DNA of 64,000 nt, taken from the NCBI RefSeq assembly GCF_001435235.1, contig NZ_AZGB01000016.1, positions 186,001 to 250,000 of the forward strand. Direction: 5' to 3'. Shown here piece by piece: positions 15,312 through 23,377 of the stretch (its first letter is position 1; each line of letters begins with the position of its first letter). Position numbers and translations under genes: made by a program. The DNA is from Liquorilactobacillus ghanensis DSM 18630. GTDB taxonomy: Bacteria > Bacillota > Bacilli > Lactobacillales > Lactobacillaceae. The notes beneath the pieces are model-generated. The model did not search any database. It was not told the origin of the DNA and was given only the letters and a program-made list of their open reading frames with translations.

Positions 15312-15959
15312 CAATTGGAATAGTACTTTTTGATTGATAGCAGGAATTGGTTGATTCAAAATCGTTTCTTTTGATTGTTTAAAAACCGAACCATTAATGT
15401 AAGCTCCATCGTTAATTAACATTTCGCGGACATTAAGCGGGGCAACCTCAAAGTGAAATTGTAAGCCGATGACATTATGGTGATAGAGAAATCCTTGGTT
15501 GGGTACGAATTGACTCGAAAATAGCCGAGTTGCACCGGTTGGAATTGAAAAGGTATCTTGATGCCAGTGAAGAACAGTTAATTCTGCTGGTAAATCAGGG
15601 ATAAGTGTACTTTCACGGTTGATTGGAGCCCAGCCGACTTCTTTGACAGGAGCAGTTGTAACAGTTCCACCGAGCGTTTTAACGATTTGTTGTGCTCCCA
15701 AGCAAGCGCCAAAAATTGGCTGCTGGCGAACTATTAATTCTTGAATCAATTGGCGCTCGCTTGCCAACCAAGGAAAGTCATCATTGGGACTCATCGGGCC
15801 ACCTAGGATAACCAGCAGATCAGTTTGATCAGCTGTTGGTAAAATTCCTTGAAATTGGTAGGGATGATAAATGTAAACTTCATGTTGCTGCTGTTGTGCC
15901 CAATTTAAAATTAAACCAGGTCGTTCATTGGGAGTATGTTGAATAATATTAACCCGCAT
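15288..15959 (-). CDS. Class I glutamine amidotransferase-like protein
   Basis: A stand-alone triad-type amidotransferase domain of 223 residues. The oxyanion strand ILGGPMSPND and the nucleophile elbow FGACLGAQQI carry the catalytic cysteine. The histidine is in GLQFHFEV. This GMP-synthase-like family without a synthetase partner often hydrolyses gamma-glutamyl compounds or is of unknown substrate. The ATG at 15959 has AGGAGG 8 nt upstream; the TTG two codons earlier is less likely. It does not form an obvious operon. Confidence 0.8.
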   Translation of the reverse strand: MRVNIIQHTPNERPGLILNWAQQQQHEVYIYHPYQFQGILPTADQTDLLVILGGPMSPNDDFPWLASERQLIQELIVRQQPIFGACLGAQQIVKTLGGTVTTAPVKEVGWAPINRESTLIPDLPAELTVLHWHQDTFSIPTGATRLFSSQFVPNQGFLYHHNVIGLQFHFEVAPLNVREMLINDGAYINGSVFKQSKETILNQPIPAINQKVLFQLLNYITSD

Positions 15960-16094
15960 CGGCAATTCCTCCTGCTATTGTTGCTGAATTTATTATGAAT
16001 TTCATCCCAATTATAACCTATTAGCAGGCATATATAACTCTATAACTATTAGTTTTAAAAGAAAATTATTTTCAATCACGAAATAGTGGTGTAA

Positions 16095-17099
16095 TTAGCG
16101 CTTGGATTTTAACTGACTGGTACTTTGCCGTTCAATAATTTGGAAGGGCATATAGTGTGACTTTAATTTTTTTTCTGCCTGATGGACTAGTGCTCTTAAG
16201 CCTTGATAGCCCATTTGATAAAAATCTTGGGTGATACTGCTAAGCTGCGGCCGAACAATTTGAGTCAGCTGTGTGCCATCAATACTCAAAAGTGATAATT
16301 GTTGCGGAACTGATAAATTAAGTTCTGCGGCTGTATTCAAAATTCCGATTGTGACGAGATCGCTGGTTCCGATAATGGCGGTTAATTCCGTAGCAGCGCC
16401 ATAATTTTTCATTGCCTGGATGCCTGCTTGATATGTAAAATCCCCAAATTGAATCCAACGATCTTTTATAAGCAGCTGTTGTTTTTTCATTGCGTGGCGA
16501 TAGCCGGCAACGCGCTGCTGACCGATATAGGAGCTGTTTGACATTCCTGCGATCCCGATTTTGGTATGACCCTGAGCAATTAAAAAGTTAGTTGCTTGAT
16601 AGCCAATTTGAAAATCATCTGATCCAATAAAGGCTGCTCCATCTTTAACAGCAATTGAAATAAATAAATAAGGAATTTTGGTGGTTTTAAGCAACTGAAA
16701 ATTTTCATCAGTTAATTCCAATGAAACCAATAAAACCCCATAAATTAATCGGCCTAAAATAGTCTGTAATGCATGCCTTTGCGATTGCGGATTATTCGGT
16801 TTCACATAAAGCAGTACAATGTTATAACCATATTTGATCGCGCTATTAGCAATACCCTCAAGAATTTTTTCAGCAAAATTAGTTTTAACAGCGCTTACTA
16901 TTACCGCTATTACCCGATTTTTACGAGTAACCAGCTCGGCTGCTGCAAAATTTTTGCGGTAGCCAAGATTTTTGGCAATTTTACGAACCTTAGCAGCAGT
17001 TGCCGCTGAATAGTGGCCTTCTTTATTGCTGAGAATACGTGAAACAGTAACAGCTGATATTTGAGCAGCGTTAGCAATATCTTTAATTGTGATTGCCAT
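16095..17099 (-). CDS. LacI-family transcriptional regulator
   Basis: The 334-residue protein begins with the LacI helix-turn-helix (TIKDIANAAQISAVTVSRILSNKEGHYS), then a hinge and a periplasmic-binding-like effector domain (residues about 60-330). No sugar transport or hydrolase gene is next to it, so the effector is unknown. It has its own promoter with a LacI-type palindrome inside it (17160-17173) and a cre-like site upstream, which suggests autoregulation and catabolite control. Confidence 0.9.
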   Translation of the reverse strand: MAITIKDIANAAQISAVTVSRILSNKEGHYSAATAAKVRKIAKNLGYRKNFAAAELVTRKNRVIAVIVSAVKTNFAEKILEGIANSAIKYGYNIVLLYVKPNNPQSQRHALQTILGRLIYGVLLVSLELTDENFQLLKTTKIPYLFISIAVKDGAAFIGSDDFQIGYQATNFLIAQGHTKIGIAGMSNSSYIGQQRVAGYRHAMKKQQLLIKDRWIQFGDFTYQAGIQAMKNYGAATELTAIIGTSDLVTIGILNTAAELNLSVPQQLSLLSIDGTQLTQIVRPQLSSITQDFYQMGYQGLRALVHQAEKKLKSHYMPFQIIERQSTSQLKSKR

Positions 17100-17147
17100 G
17101 CTATTACTCCTTTCCCCCTACATAAGAATACTTTAGCATAAACTTTA

Positions 17148-17175
17148 ATTTTATGTTTAGCAAAATGTTTTGCAA
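17148..17175 (-). promoter_or_regulatory. Promoter of the LacI gene with internal operator palindrome
   Basis: On the minus strand, TTGCAA (17170-17175) and TAAAAT (17148-17153) are 16 bp apart. The palindrome GCAAAATGTTTTGC (17160-17173) lies across the -35 box and spacer. Its form, two 6-bp arms around a 2-bp centre, is the usual LacI-family operator layout, so the gene probably represses itself. Confidence 0.6.
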
Positions 17176-17195
17176 CAAGTATTTTAAAAAAGAGT

Positions 17196-17209
17196 TTATA
17201 ACGCTTTCT
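17196..17209 (-). promoter_or_regulatory. cre-like site (CcpA)
   Basis: Read on the minus strand, AGAAAGCGTTATAA fits every position of the Bacillus cre consensus WGWAARCGYTWWMA. It lies about 20 bp upstream of the -35 box of the LacI gene. Confidence 0.5.
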
Positions 17210-17286
17210 TGGTTGAAAGATAGCTTAGTTTAAAGAAAAAAGCATAGCAAAAAAATTAATAATCACTGATTAAATTTAGTTAAATA

Positions 17287-17360
17287 AAAAGCAGCAGATA
17301 AGTCATTTCGGAATTATTAAATAAAAGCTGATAACTTCCTAAATAATTTCTGCTGCTTTT
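17287..17360 (-). terminator. Terminator region after cysK
   Basis: AAAAGCAGCAGA (17287-17298) is complementary to TCTGCTGCTTTT (17349-17360), with further AT pairing between. An A-run to the left gives a U-run in the leftward transcript, so it would end the metA-cysK operon. The large loop makes it less certain than a compact hairpin. Confidence 0.5.
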
Positions 17361-17379
17361 AACTTATTCGAATATCAAA

Positions 17380-18297
17380 TTAGAAATTAAATAAACTGGT
17401 TGAAAGATAACGTTCACCATTGTCTGGTGCGATTGTCACAACTGTTTTGCCGGGGCCAAGCTTTTTGGCAATTTCAATCGCTCCATAGATGTTGGCACCA
17501 GCTGAAATTCCCGGTAAAAACCCTTCTTGGCGACTAACTTGTTGAGCAGTTGTAATGGCCTGCTCATCGCTGACTTCGATGATATCGTCATAAAGGGTCG
17601 TATCTAAAACTTGGGGAATAAAGCCGGCGCTTATTCCTTGGATTTTATGTTTACCAGCATGACCGGTTTTTAAGAAGGGAGATCCTGCAGCTTCCAATGC
17701 GTAAATAGCGACTTGGGGAGCAACTTTTTTCAAAGCATGACCGACACCGGTCAAAGTTCCACCAGTTCCGACTCCGGCAATGAAAGCAGTGGGGGCTTTT
17801 CCATCAAAAGCAGCAATAATTTCTTGACCAGTAGTTTGTTCGTGAATAATTGGATTAGCTGGATTGTTAAATTGCAATGGTAAGAAATAGCCATGGCGTG
17901 CTGCTAAATCTTTAGCAGCTTGAATAGCGTCCGGCATACCACCATCAACTAGAATTAGTTCGGCACCATAGCCTTGAATTAGTTTCCGGCGTTCAATGCT
18001 CATACTTTTAGGCATAGTAATGATTAAGTGATAGCCCTTGGCAGCTGCGACTAAGGCTAAACCGATTCCAGTATTTCCAGAAGTTGGTTCAATGATAGTG
18101 CCGCCAGGGTGTAATTGACCGTTTTTTTCAGCGGCGTTGATCATTGCTAAAGCGATTCGGTCTTTGATCGAGCTGCCGGGATTAAAAAATTCCAATTTGA
18201 CGTACACATCAGCAGCGTTTTCAGGGACTATTTGATTTAATTTTAAGAGTGGTGTTTGGCCAATTAATTCAGTAATATTTTGTTTAGCGTTAACCAT
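17380..18297 (-). CDS. cysK: Cysteine synthase (O-acetylserine sulfhydrylase)
   Basis: PLP enzyme that makes cysteine from O-acetylserine and sulfide. The PLP lysine is in [11 protein letters not shown], the phosphate loop is the [11 protein letters not shown] segment, and [11 protein letters not shown] is the substrate loop. Length is 305 residues, as in CysK. Its start overlaps the stop of the upstream acyltransferase gene by 8 nt, so the two are translationally coupled. In lactobacilli a similar pair can also serve reverse trans-sulfuration. Expression is likely controlled by the long leader with two cysteine-ended ORFs. Confidence 0.93.
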   Translation of the reverse strand: MVNAKQNITELIGQTPLLKLNQIVPENAADVYVKLEFFNPGSSIKDRIALAMINAAEKNGQLHPGGTIIEPTSGNTGIGLALVAAAKGYHLIITMPKSMSIERRKLIQGYGAELILVDGGMPDAIQAAKDLAARHGYFLPLQFNNPANPIIHEQTTGQEIIAAFDGKAPTAFIAGVGTGGTLTGVGHALKKVAPQVAIYALEAAGSPFLKTGHAGKHKIQGISAGFIPQVLDTTLYDDIIEVSDEQAITTAQQVSRQEGFLPGISAGANIYGAIEIAKKLGPGKTVVTIAPDNGERYLSTSLFNF

Positions 18298-19093
18298 AGA
18301 TCAGACCTCCGTTATTATTGACTGTTGCCGCAACTAAGTTTAACCAATTTTGAAAGAAAAGTTGTTGTGTCTGCTGCCAGGCAAAAGCAGCAGTCGTTTG
18401 CATTTCGGGTAACTGATAGTGTCGGTCGGGATGAGCAGCTACTTCACGATGATACTCTGCCATTAAACTGTCGGCTTGATATTCTAAATGTGAAAACAGC
18501 ATAGTTTCATTACCAAAACGATTTTGAACTAGAAACAAATTACCAGCTTGACTGACGGCGGTTATTTTTAGTTGTGGGTGCGCCTCAATTTGCGCTCGAT
18601 CCGCTTCCGCATAACGTGCATGAGGTGCCCAAAAATGATTTTTAAGACCTTGGAGCAGCGGATCAGCAGTTAAAATCTGTTGCGGATAGACGCCGAATAA
18701 TTTTCGTGGGAGCTTTTGTTTACCGATTTGGTAGATTTCGTGTAAAGCTACCATAGCTCCCCAGCAAAGATACAAGCGCTGTGGTACTTTTGTGAGAACT
18801 TGAAATAAGCTTTGCAATTCTGATAAATAAGTGATCTGTGCAAATGGCAGTTGATCAAGTGGAGCTCCGGTAATAATGAAAGCATCTAATTTAGCGACTG
18901 CTGTCAAATCCAGTGGACTGGCTGTTGCTTGAACATCAGCTGGAACGGGACGATTTTGATAGTGCATACGTGGATAATAAAAATGTAATTTTACTGCTTG
19001 ACTTGTTTGTTGTAAGACTTGTTGCAGCTCAATTCTGGTACGCAGCTTATCATGCATCAGATTTAGAATTCCAATCTGTAATGGTTGGACCAT
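18290..19093 (-). CDS. MetA-like homoserine (or serine) O-acyltransferase
   Basis: A homoserine O-succinyl/acetyltransferase family protein of 267 residues. The nucleophile cysteine is in [13 protein letters not shown], and [10 protein letters not shown] and FGVYPQ are further family motifs. In lactobacilli, MetA-like proteins encoded next to cysK have been proposed to acetylate serine and so feed cysteine synthase; the overlap with cysK favours that role, but methionine synthesis is possible. The ATG at 19093 is preferred over GTG at 19105, since the latter is part of the ribosome binding region (GGGAGTG). Confidence 0.8.
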   Translation of the reverse strand: MVQPLQIGILNLMHDKLRTRIELQQVLQQTSQAVKLHFYYPRMHYQNRPVPADVQATASPLDLTAVAKLDAFIITGAPLDQLPFAQITYLSELQSLFQVLTKVPQRLYLCWGAMVALHEIYQIGKQKLPRKLFGVYPQQILTADPLLQGLKNHFWAPHARYAEADRAQIEAHPQLKITAVSQAGNLFLVQNRFGNETMLFSHLEYQADSLMAEYHREVAAHPDRHYQLPEMQTTAAFAWQQTQQLFFQNWLNLVAATVNNNGGLIYG

Positions 19094-19148
19094 AAAAAAA
19101 TTCACTCCCTAACCTAATTGATTGAATGTTGTAAAGAACTTGTTGGGT

Positions 19149-19268
19149 CTAACAGCAAGCTCGAACACCACCCAAATAAAACATTATCAGTTGCCAGTGC
19201 GGATGAAGACCAGCAGCCAGTAATTGTTTTAAGGAAAGTAAGTGAATTTTTATATTAGTTATTGTCAT
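19149..19268 (-). CDS. Second cysteine leader ORF (39 aa, ends Val-Arg-Ala-Cys-Cys)
   Basis: ATG at 19268 is preceded by a perfect ribosome binding site (GGAGG, then TCTTTTTTT). The peptide ends GGVRACC immediately before TAG; these are its only cysteines. It lies 55 nt upstream of the metA-like start. TTGGGT inside its last part is complementary to ACCCAA just after its stop, forming a hairpin that a ribosome stalled at the Cys codons would open. This fits ribosome-mediated control by cysteinyl-tRNA supply. Confidence 0.65.
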   Translation of the reverse strand: MTITNIKIHLLSLKQLLAAGLHPHWQLIMFYLGGVRACC

Positions 19269-19280
19269 AAAAAAAGACCT

Positions 19281-19370
19281 CCATACTTGGGGCAACAGCT
19301 ATTTGAAAAAATAAGCTGTTAGTCAAATAATAAGCGACTTAAAAAAGTCGTTCCAACTAAAAAAGTATAG
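19281..19370 (-). promoter_or_regulatory. Structured leader between the two cysteine ORFs
   Basis: In the leftward RNA, CUAUACUU (19363-19370) can pair with AAGUAUGG (19281-19288) with one G-U, closing a domain that holds two hairpins: CGACUU/AAGUCG with a UUUU loop (about 19332-19348) and AACAGCUUAUUU/AAAUAGCUGUU with one bulge (about 19292-19320). The closing stem covers the start of the GGAGG of the second leader ORF. No classic terminator U-run follows the hairpins, so control may be translational rather than by termination. Pairing was found by eye. Confidence 0.5.
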
Positions 19371-19373
19371 AAA

Positions 19374-19445
19374 TCAACAACAACAATTATTATTTAATTG
19401 AATAAAAGAGTGTAATTGACCAGCCAACAATAATTTGTTTAACAT
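19374..19445 (-). CDS. First cysteine leader ORF (23 aa, ends Asn-Asn-Asn-Cys-Cys-Cys)
   Basis: ATG at 19445 has AAAGGGGTG 8 nt upstream. The peptide (MLNKLLLAGQLHSFIQLNNN, then three Cys) ends with three TGT codons right before TGA. It begins about 25 nt after the predicted transcription start. The sequence just after its stop (19363-19370) can pair with the region that contains the ribosome binding site of the second leader ORF (19281-19288), so translation of the first could govern access to the second. Confidence 0.65.
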   Translation of the reverse strand: MLNKLLLAGQLHSFIQLNNNCCC

Positions 19446-19480
19446 AACAATTACACCCCTTTCATGAATTTATTAGCTCA

Positions 19481-19509
19481 ACATTAACAATCTTTCAGTA
19501 AATTGTCAA
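19481..19509 (-). promoter_or_regulatory. Promoter of the cysteine leader / metA-cysK operon
   Basis: Minus strand TTGACA (19504-19509), 17-bp spacer, TAATGT (19481-19486). Transcription would begin near 19474, giving a leader of about 380 nt with two translated short ORFs before the metA-like gene. Confidence 0.75.
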
Positions 19510-19561
19510 GAAAGTAAAGACAATTCTTAATTAAGCAGTTCTAGAACTGAAAACTCAAAGG

Positions 19562-20395
19562 TTATTTGATAGTTTTAAATCTTCTTTGCAATGTTTTACT
19601 ACCAATTCCGGTTTGCTGCTCAATTTGTTTATAAGTTAATCCCTTTTGTCGTAACTTATAAGCTAGTAGAATTTGTTCATCCGTATATGTTTTAGGACGA
19701 CCTTCCTTAAAGTTAGGATTGTTTTTCTTAGCAAAATCTTTGCCTTCTTGTGTTCGGGTAACGATCATATCACGTTCAAATTGAGCAAAAGCACTAAAAA
19801 TAGTAAATATAAGCTGTCCGGTAGGAGTATTATCAATTAATCCCATATTTAAAATATTAACTTTGATTTCAAGAGCAAATAACATTTGAATTATTTCTAG
19901 TGCTTCTTTAGTGTTACGAGCAAAACGATCAAGTTTGGTAATGATCAGAGTGTCGTCTTTTGATAATTGTGCCAGTAGTTTTTTAAACTCTGGTCGCTCT
20001 GTAGTTGTCCCAGTAAATTTTTCCTGATAGATCTTTTCTGCTCCGGCAGCTTTTAGAAGTTCAATTTGATTTTCAAGTTTCTGATCCGTAGTGCTGACCC
20101 TGGCATAACCATATTTGGTGATTCGTTTTCGGTGGATAGTTTTTTTTGTTTTCATGACGGCAATTATATGGAAATCATGGGAGTTAATAATGATTTTAAG
20201 GTTGGAAGCTGGGGTGTAAATAGATATATACTCACCATTTTGTTCTAATTGGGTTGCTTTAAAAATTGCTTTTCTGATTAAAGCTCTTATCCTTTGCGGA
20301 GAATAATCCTTTTTAAGTTCTTTGTTGATGTAACTATAAGTTTTTTGGGTATAGCAAATATTATTCACGATCTGCTTTATTTGCTCGGTTGTCAT
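19562..20395 (-). CDS. Fusion of DUF3781 with a serine recombinase (resolvase/invertase family)
   Basis: Residues 1-80 resemble the small DUF3781 proteins ([19 protein letters not shown] near the start, then [16 protein letters not shown]). From about residue 90 a complete resolvase domain follows: [11 protein letters not shown] with the catalytic serine, then [36 protein letters not shown], and a C-terminal helix-turn-helix ([27 protein letters not shown]). Normal resolvases start directly at the catalytic domain. The junction sequence [11 protein letters not shown] looks like a former resolvase start, so this may be a fused gene. No res site or insertion sequence ends were found next to it. 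Confidence 0.8.
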   Translation of the reverse strand: MTTEQIKQIVNNICYTQKTYSYINKELKKDYSPQRIRALIRKAIFKATQLEQNGEYISIYTPASNLKIIINSHDFHIIAVMKTKKTIHRKRITKYGYARVSTTDQKLENQIELLKAAGAEKIYQEKFTGTTTERPEFKKLLAQLSKDDTLIITKLDRFARNTKEALEIIQMLFALEIKVNILNMGLIDNTPTGQLIFTIFSAFAQFERDMIVTRTQEGKDFAKKNNPNFKEGRPKTYTDEQILLAYKLRQKGLTYKQIEQQTGIGSKTLQRRFKTIK

Positions 20396-20673
20396 AATTT
20401 TCTCCTAAAATAAAAGTGTTTGTTTGAAAATGGTAAATGATTCATTTAAATAATAACAAATTTATACGTATTGCTGTTATTTAATAATATTTGCTTGCAT
20501 ATTACAATTGTTATGTCTCAATCCAAGCAGCAAAAGTCAGCTTAGCCTTGAAAATCTCTAAAAACGAATCAATTAATCAACAAATGGGAATAACTTTTTG
20601 AGCTATTTGGCTGAACCTGAAAATTATTTTAAGCAAAACAATGCCCAATCAATTATAAAGCACTAAAAATAAG

Positions 20674-20695
20674 GACACAACCGTTAAGTTGTGTC
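20674..20695. repeat. Hairpin repeat, copy 1
   Basis: GACACAAC (20674-20681) and GTTGTGTC (20688-20695) form a perfect stem with loop CGTTAA. A related hairpin occurs 137 bp downstream at 20811. No T-run follows this copy. The rest of 20396-20860 contains no recognisable gene; only very short frames are present. Confidence 0.5.
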
Positions 20696-20810
20696 TGTAA
20701 TCTATTTGTCTTTAAAATCGTCCGTAATTTACTCATTTATTAGGTGAGAACGTTCAAAACCCTTAAATTTGAAAACATATTTATGATATACTTATGTCAA
20801 AATTCAATAG

Positions 20811-20838
20811 GGACATAACTTAACAGTTGTGTCTTTTT
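20811..20838 (+). terminator. Hairpin repeat copy 2, terminator-like, in the leader of the Rgg gene
   Basis: GGACATAAC (20811-20819) pairs with GTTGTGTC (20826-20833) with one G-U and is followed by five T. It lies after a TATACT -10 box (about 20786-20791) and directly before the Rgg ribosome binding site. It may be an attenuator or a leftover element copied with the hairpin at 20674. Confidence 0.45.
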
Positions 20839-20859
20839 CATAAAAGGGAGTTTATTGGA

Positions 20860-21753
20860 ATGATGTCATCAGGTGAAATCGTTAAACAGATTAGATTGTC
20901 AAAGGGTTTGAAAGCCAAATATGTTTATAAAGATTTAATGACTCAATCAACAAGTTCACGTTATGAACGCGGCAAAGAAGAAATAAAAATTGCCAAACTA
21001 CTGGTTATTATTGCACGTCTAAATTTAGATTTCTCAGAATTTATCTATTTGTTTAAAGCGGAAAATGAAGAATTTAAGTTATTTGAGAAATATCATCAGC
21101 GTTTGCTAAAAGCCTTTAAAAAAGGAGAAATAATGGAATTGGAATTGATTAATCAAAATGCGATTAATCTATATCAATTCAATCATTTAACTTGCTTTAA
21201 TCACTTAGCTCAACTAGCCAGCTGCATGACGAAAAAAATTTCTAAAAAGCAAAAAGATTTTACAGTAGAAAAAAAGATAATAATTGATTATTTATTAAAG
21301 ACACCACGCTGGAGCAAATATGAGTATCAGCTTTTTGATGAAGCTCTTTTTATGTTTACTGAAGATGACATAAAAAAGTTGCTCAATAGTGATCGGTGGG
21401 AAAATTTTTATAATAAAGAAAATGATTTTATTTTAGCGCGGACAAAGGTTCAATTGCTGGCACATGTAATTGTTTTGCTAATAAAAAATGATCATTTTTC
21501 AACAGCTGATACTTGCCTTATGCTATTGAACCAAGTAGAAATCGCAGCAACCGATATCTGGTCAAAATGTTATAAAGCTTTTATTGTTGGAGTAAACATG
21601 GTAAAAGACGGCGATCTCAAACAAGGTGCAAAAATCATTTCGGAAACATTGACCAGTTGCGAAGAATTTAAACTTTTCCAATTAAACAAAGAATTAATGT
21701 ATAACTTGAAGATTTGTTTGGATGAAGGGCTAGTCGGGGCAAATAGCAACTAA
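20860..21753 (+). CDS. Rgg/GadR/MutR-family transcriptional regulator
   Basis: A 297-residue protein with an N-terminal XRE helix-turn-helix (GEIVKQIRLSKGLKAKYVYKD, then TQSTSSRYERGKEEI, residues 4-50) and a long all-helical C-terminal part like Rgg proteins that bind short peptides. No small hydrophobic pheromone ORF was found on either strand of the flanking spacers. The ATG at 20860 follows AAAGGGAG; the upstream frame is excluded because it runs through a terminator-like hairpin. The target gene is unknown. Confidence 0.8.
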   Translation: MMSSGEIVKQIRLSKGLKAKYVYKDLMTQSTSSRYERGKEEIKIAKLLVIIARLNLDFSEFIYLFKAENEEFKLFEKYHQRLLKAFKKGEIMELELINQNAINLYQFNHLTCFNHLAQLASCMTKKISKKQKDFTVEKKIIIDYLLKTPRWSKYEYQLFDEALFMFTEDDIKKLLNSDRWENFYNKENDFILARTKVQLLAHVIVLLIKNDHFSTADTCLMLLNQVEIAATDIWSKCYKAFIVGVNMVKDGDLKQGAKIISETLTSCEEFKLFQLNKELMYNLKICLDEGLVGANSN

Positions 21754-21856
21754 TTCTTTTTTAGGAAAACTTTAAGTTACTTTTTAGCCGAATTCACAGT
21801 GATTTGCTATAATGATAATATATGTAACCGGAATCATTGAAATGAGGTGCGGCTTT

Positions 21857-22294
21857 ATGGAGAAAAAATCATTATATCATACGGAGATTGAAAACCAAGC
21901 AGGGATTGCCGGTAATGTCCGATCACTTGTCGGCGGTGAATTTGAGCAACTGACAAGCAGTCCATTGCAGGCAGTTCCTGGAACTAATCCTGAACAATTA
22001 CTCGGAGCGGCGTTGGCGACTTGCTTGAATGCGACACTTGAAGCAGAAGAAAAACGCCGAAATTTGCCACATCAAGCAATTGTTAGGGTAGCCGTGGATA
22101 TGGGTCGTGATTATCAAGGATTTCAATTTTGGGTTCGGGCCCAAGTTAAAATACCACATGTTGAGCGGCAAGAAGCTCAAAAAATTCTGGCGGTTTGTGA
22201 ACGGCGTTGCCCCGTTGCTAAATTATTGGCTGGCAGTTCCAATGTTAGTATAGAATTGGTAAATGAATTTGCTTTCGGGGAGGAGCTTAAATGA
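21857..22294 (+). CDS. OsmC/Ohr-family protein
   Basis: A 145-residue OsmC-fold protein. Both reactive cysteines are present: ATCLNATLEAEEKRR in the middle and CERRCPVAKLL near the C-terminus. Family members reduce organic or fatty-acid hydroperoxides, often using lipoyl proteins as the electron source. That fits the next gene, a lipoate ligase, which overlaps it by 4 nt (ATGA). The ATG at 21857 has GAGGTG upstream. Confidence 0.85.
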   Translation: MEKKSLYHTEIENQAGIAGNVRSLVGGEFEQLTSSPLQAVPGTNPEQLLGAALATCLNATLEAEEKRRNLPHQAIVRVAVDMGRDYQGFQFWVRAQVKIPHVERQEAQKILAVCERRCPVAKLLAGSSNVSIELVNEFAFGEELK

Positions 22295-23304
22295 AATACT
22301 TGGTAACAGATCAGCGAGATATTCGTTATAATTTAGCATTAGAAACATACTTGATGGAGCATGCTGATTTAACAGAACCAATTTTATATTTTTATATTAA
22401 TTCACCGTGCATTATTTTAGGCTGTAATCAAAATGTTTACGAAGAAGTTAACTTAGACTATACGCAAAAACACCAAATCATTATTACTCGGCGAACTTCT
22501 GGCGGCGGAGCGGTTTTTGATGATCTAGGCAATGTAAGCTTTAGTTTTATCACCAAAGATGATGGTCATTCTAATGGCAATTTTTCTAAATTCACTGAAC
22601 CGGTAATTGCTGCTTTGCACGAAATGGGGGCGACCGGCGCGCAGTTGGTTGGTAGAAATGATTTGCAGATCGATGGTAAAAAATTTTCTGGTAATGCAAT
22701 GCGTTTGGAACATGGACGGATGTTTTCGCATGGAACTTTGATGTATGATGTTGACTTGAACGTTATTGAACAGGCTCTGAATGTTCCTAAAGATAAGATT
22801 GCAGCTAAGGGGATCAAATCAGTTCATAGCCGAGTTACCAATCTAAGACCTTACTTTACGCCGGACTATCAGCAGTTGACGATTGAAAAATTTCGGGATA
22901 CATTAGCGAAAAAAATTTTGCAGGTAACAGATCTTGCAGCAGCAGATGAGTATGTTTTGGATAATCAGGCTAAACAAGCAGTTGCAGCGATTAATCAACA
23001 GCTTTTCAGCAACTGGGATTGGGTTTATGGTAATTCTCCGCAAGCGGCAATTCAACATCGCCAGCATTTTGCCCAAGGTACGATTGATTTTCGTTTGCAG
23101 GTTGAACATGGTCGGATCAGTTATTTAAAAGTTTATGGTGATTTTTTAGGTCAAGCTGATGTTGACCAATTTGCAGCGAAACTACTGGGAATTCGTTATG
23201 ATCGTGATGCAATCAGTCAGGCATTAACCGGAGTGGACCTTCAGTCATATTTTGGCAAGATTGAACGACAGGCAATTATTGATTTGCTGGTGCGGCAAGA
23301 GTAA
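22291..23304 (+). CDS. lplA: Lipoate-protein ligase
   Basis: Activates lipoate with ATP and attaches it to lipoyl-domain lysines. The lipoate-binding motif RRTSGGGAVFDDLGN and the GRNDLQIDGKKFSGNA segment are present in the N-terminal catalytic domain. A C-terminal accessory domain completes the 337-residue LplA form. It overlaps the OsmC-like gene, so the two are coupled, which suggests a lipoyl-linked peroxide defence; this link is inference. Confidence 0.92.
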   Translation: MKYLVTDQRDIRYNLALETYLMEHADLTEPILYFYINSPCIILGCNQNVYEEVNLDYTQKHQIIITRRTSGGGAVFDDLGNVSFSFITKDDGHSNGNFSKFTEPVIAALHEMGATGAQLVGRNDLQIDGKKFSGNAMRLEHGRMFSHGTLMYDVDLNVIEQALNVPKDKIAAKGIKSVHSRVTNLRPYFTPDYQQLTIEKFRDTLAKKILQVTDLAAADEYVLDNQAKQAVAAINQQLFSNWDWVYGNSPQAAIQHRQHFAQGTIDFRLQVEHGRISYLKVYGDFLGQADVDQFAAKLLGIRYDRDAISQALTGVDLQSYFGKIERQAIIDLLVRQE

Positions 23305-23312
23305 ATTAACTG

Positions 23313-23365
23313 AAAATTCCCATTAAGAATTAGAAATTTTAATTCTTAATGGGAATTTTATTTTT
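23313..23365. terminator. Bidirectional intrinsic terminator
   Basis: A perfect 19-bp stem (23313-23331 with 23341-23359) with a 9-nt loop and T-rich flank. It lies between the ends of lplA (plus) and the Ldh-type dehydrogenase (minus) and can serve both. Confidence 0.9.
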
Positions 23366-23377
23366 AAATAATTAATT

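Noticed and set aside
19321-19350. GGAACGACTTT in the cys leader as a T-box remnant
   Set aside because: The T-box core TGGNACC-GCG and its stem order are absent, while two Cys-ended ORFs explain control.
19562-20395. Complete transposon around the serine recombinase
   Set aside because: No transposase, terminal inverted repeats or target duplication could be found near it.
20396-20859. Small hydrophobic pheromone (SHP) gene for the Rgg regulator
   Set aside because: All short ORFs on both strands are below 20 codons, lack binding sites or are not hydrophobic, so none can be supported.
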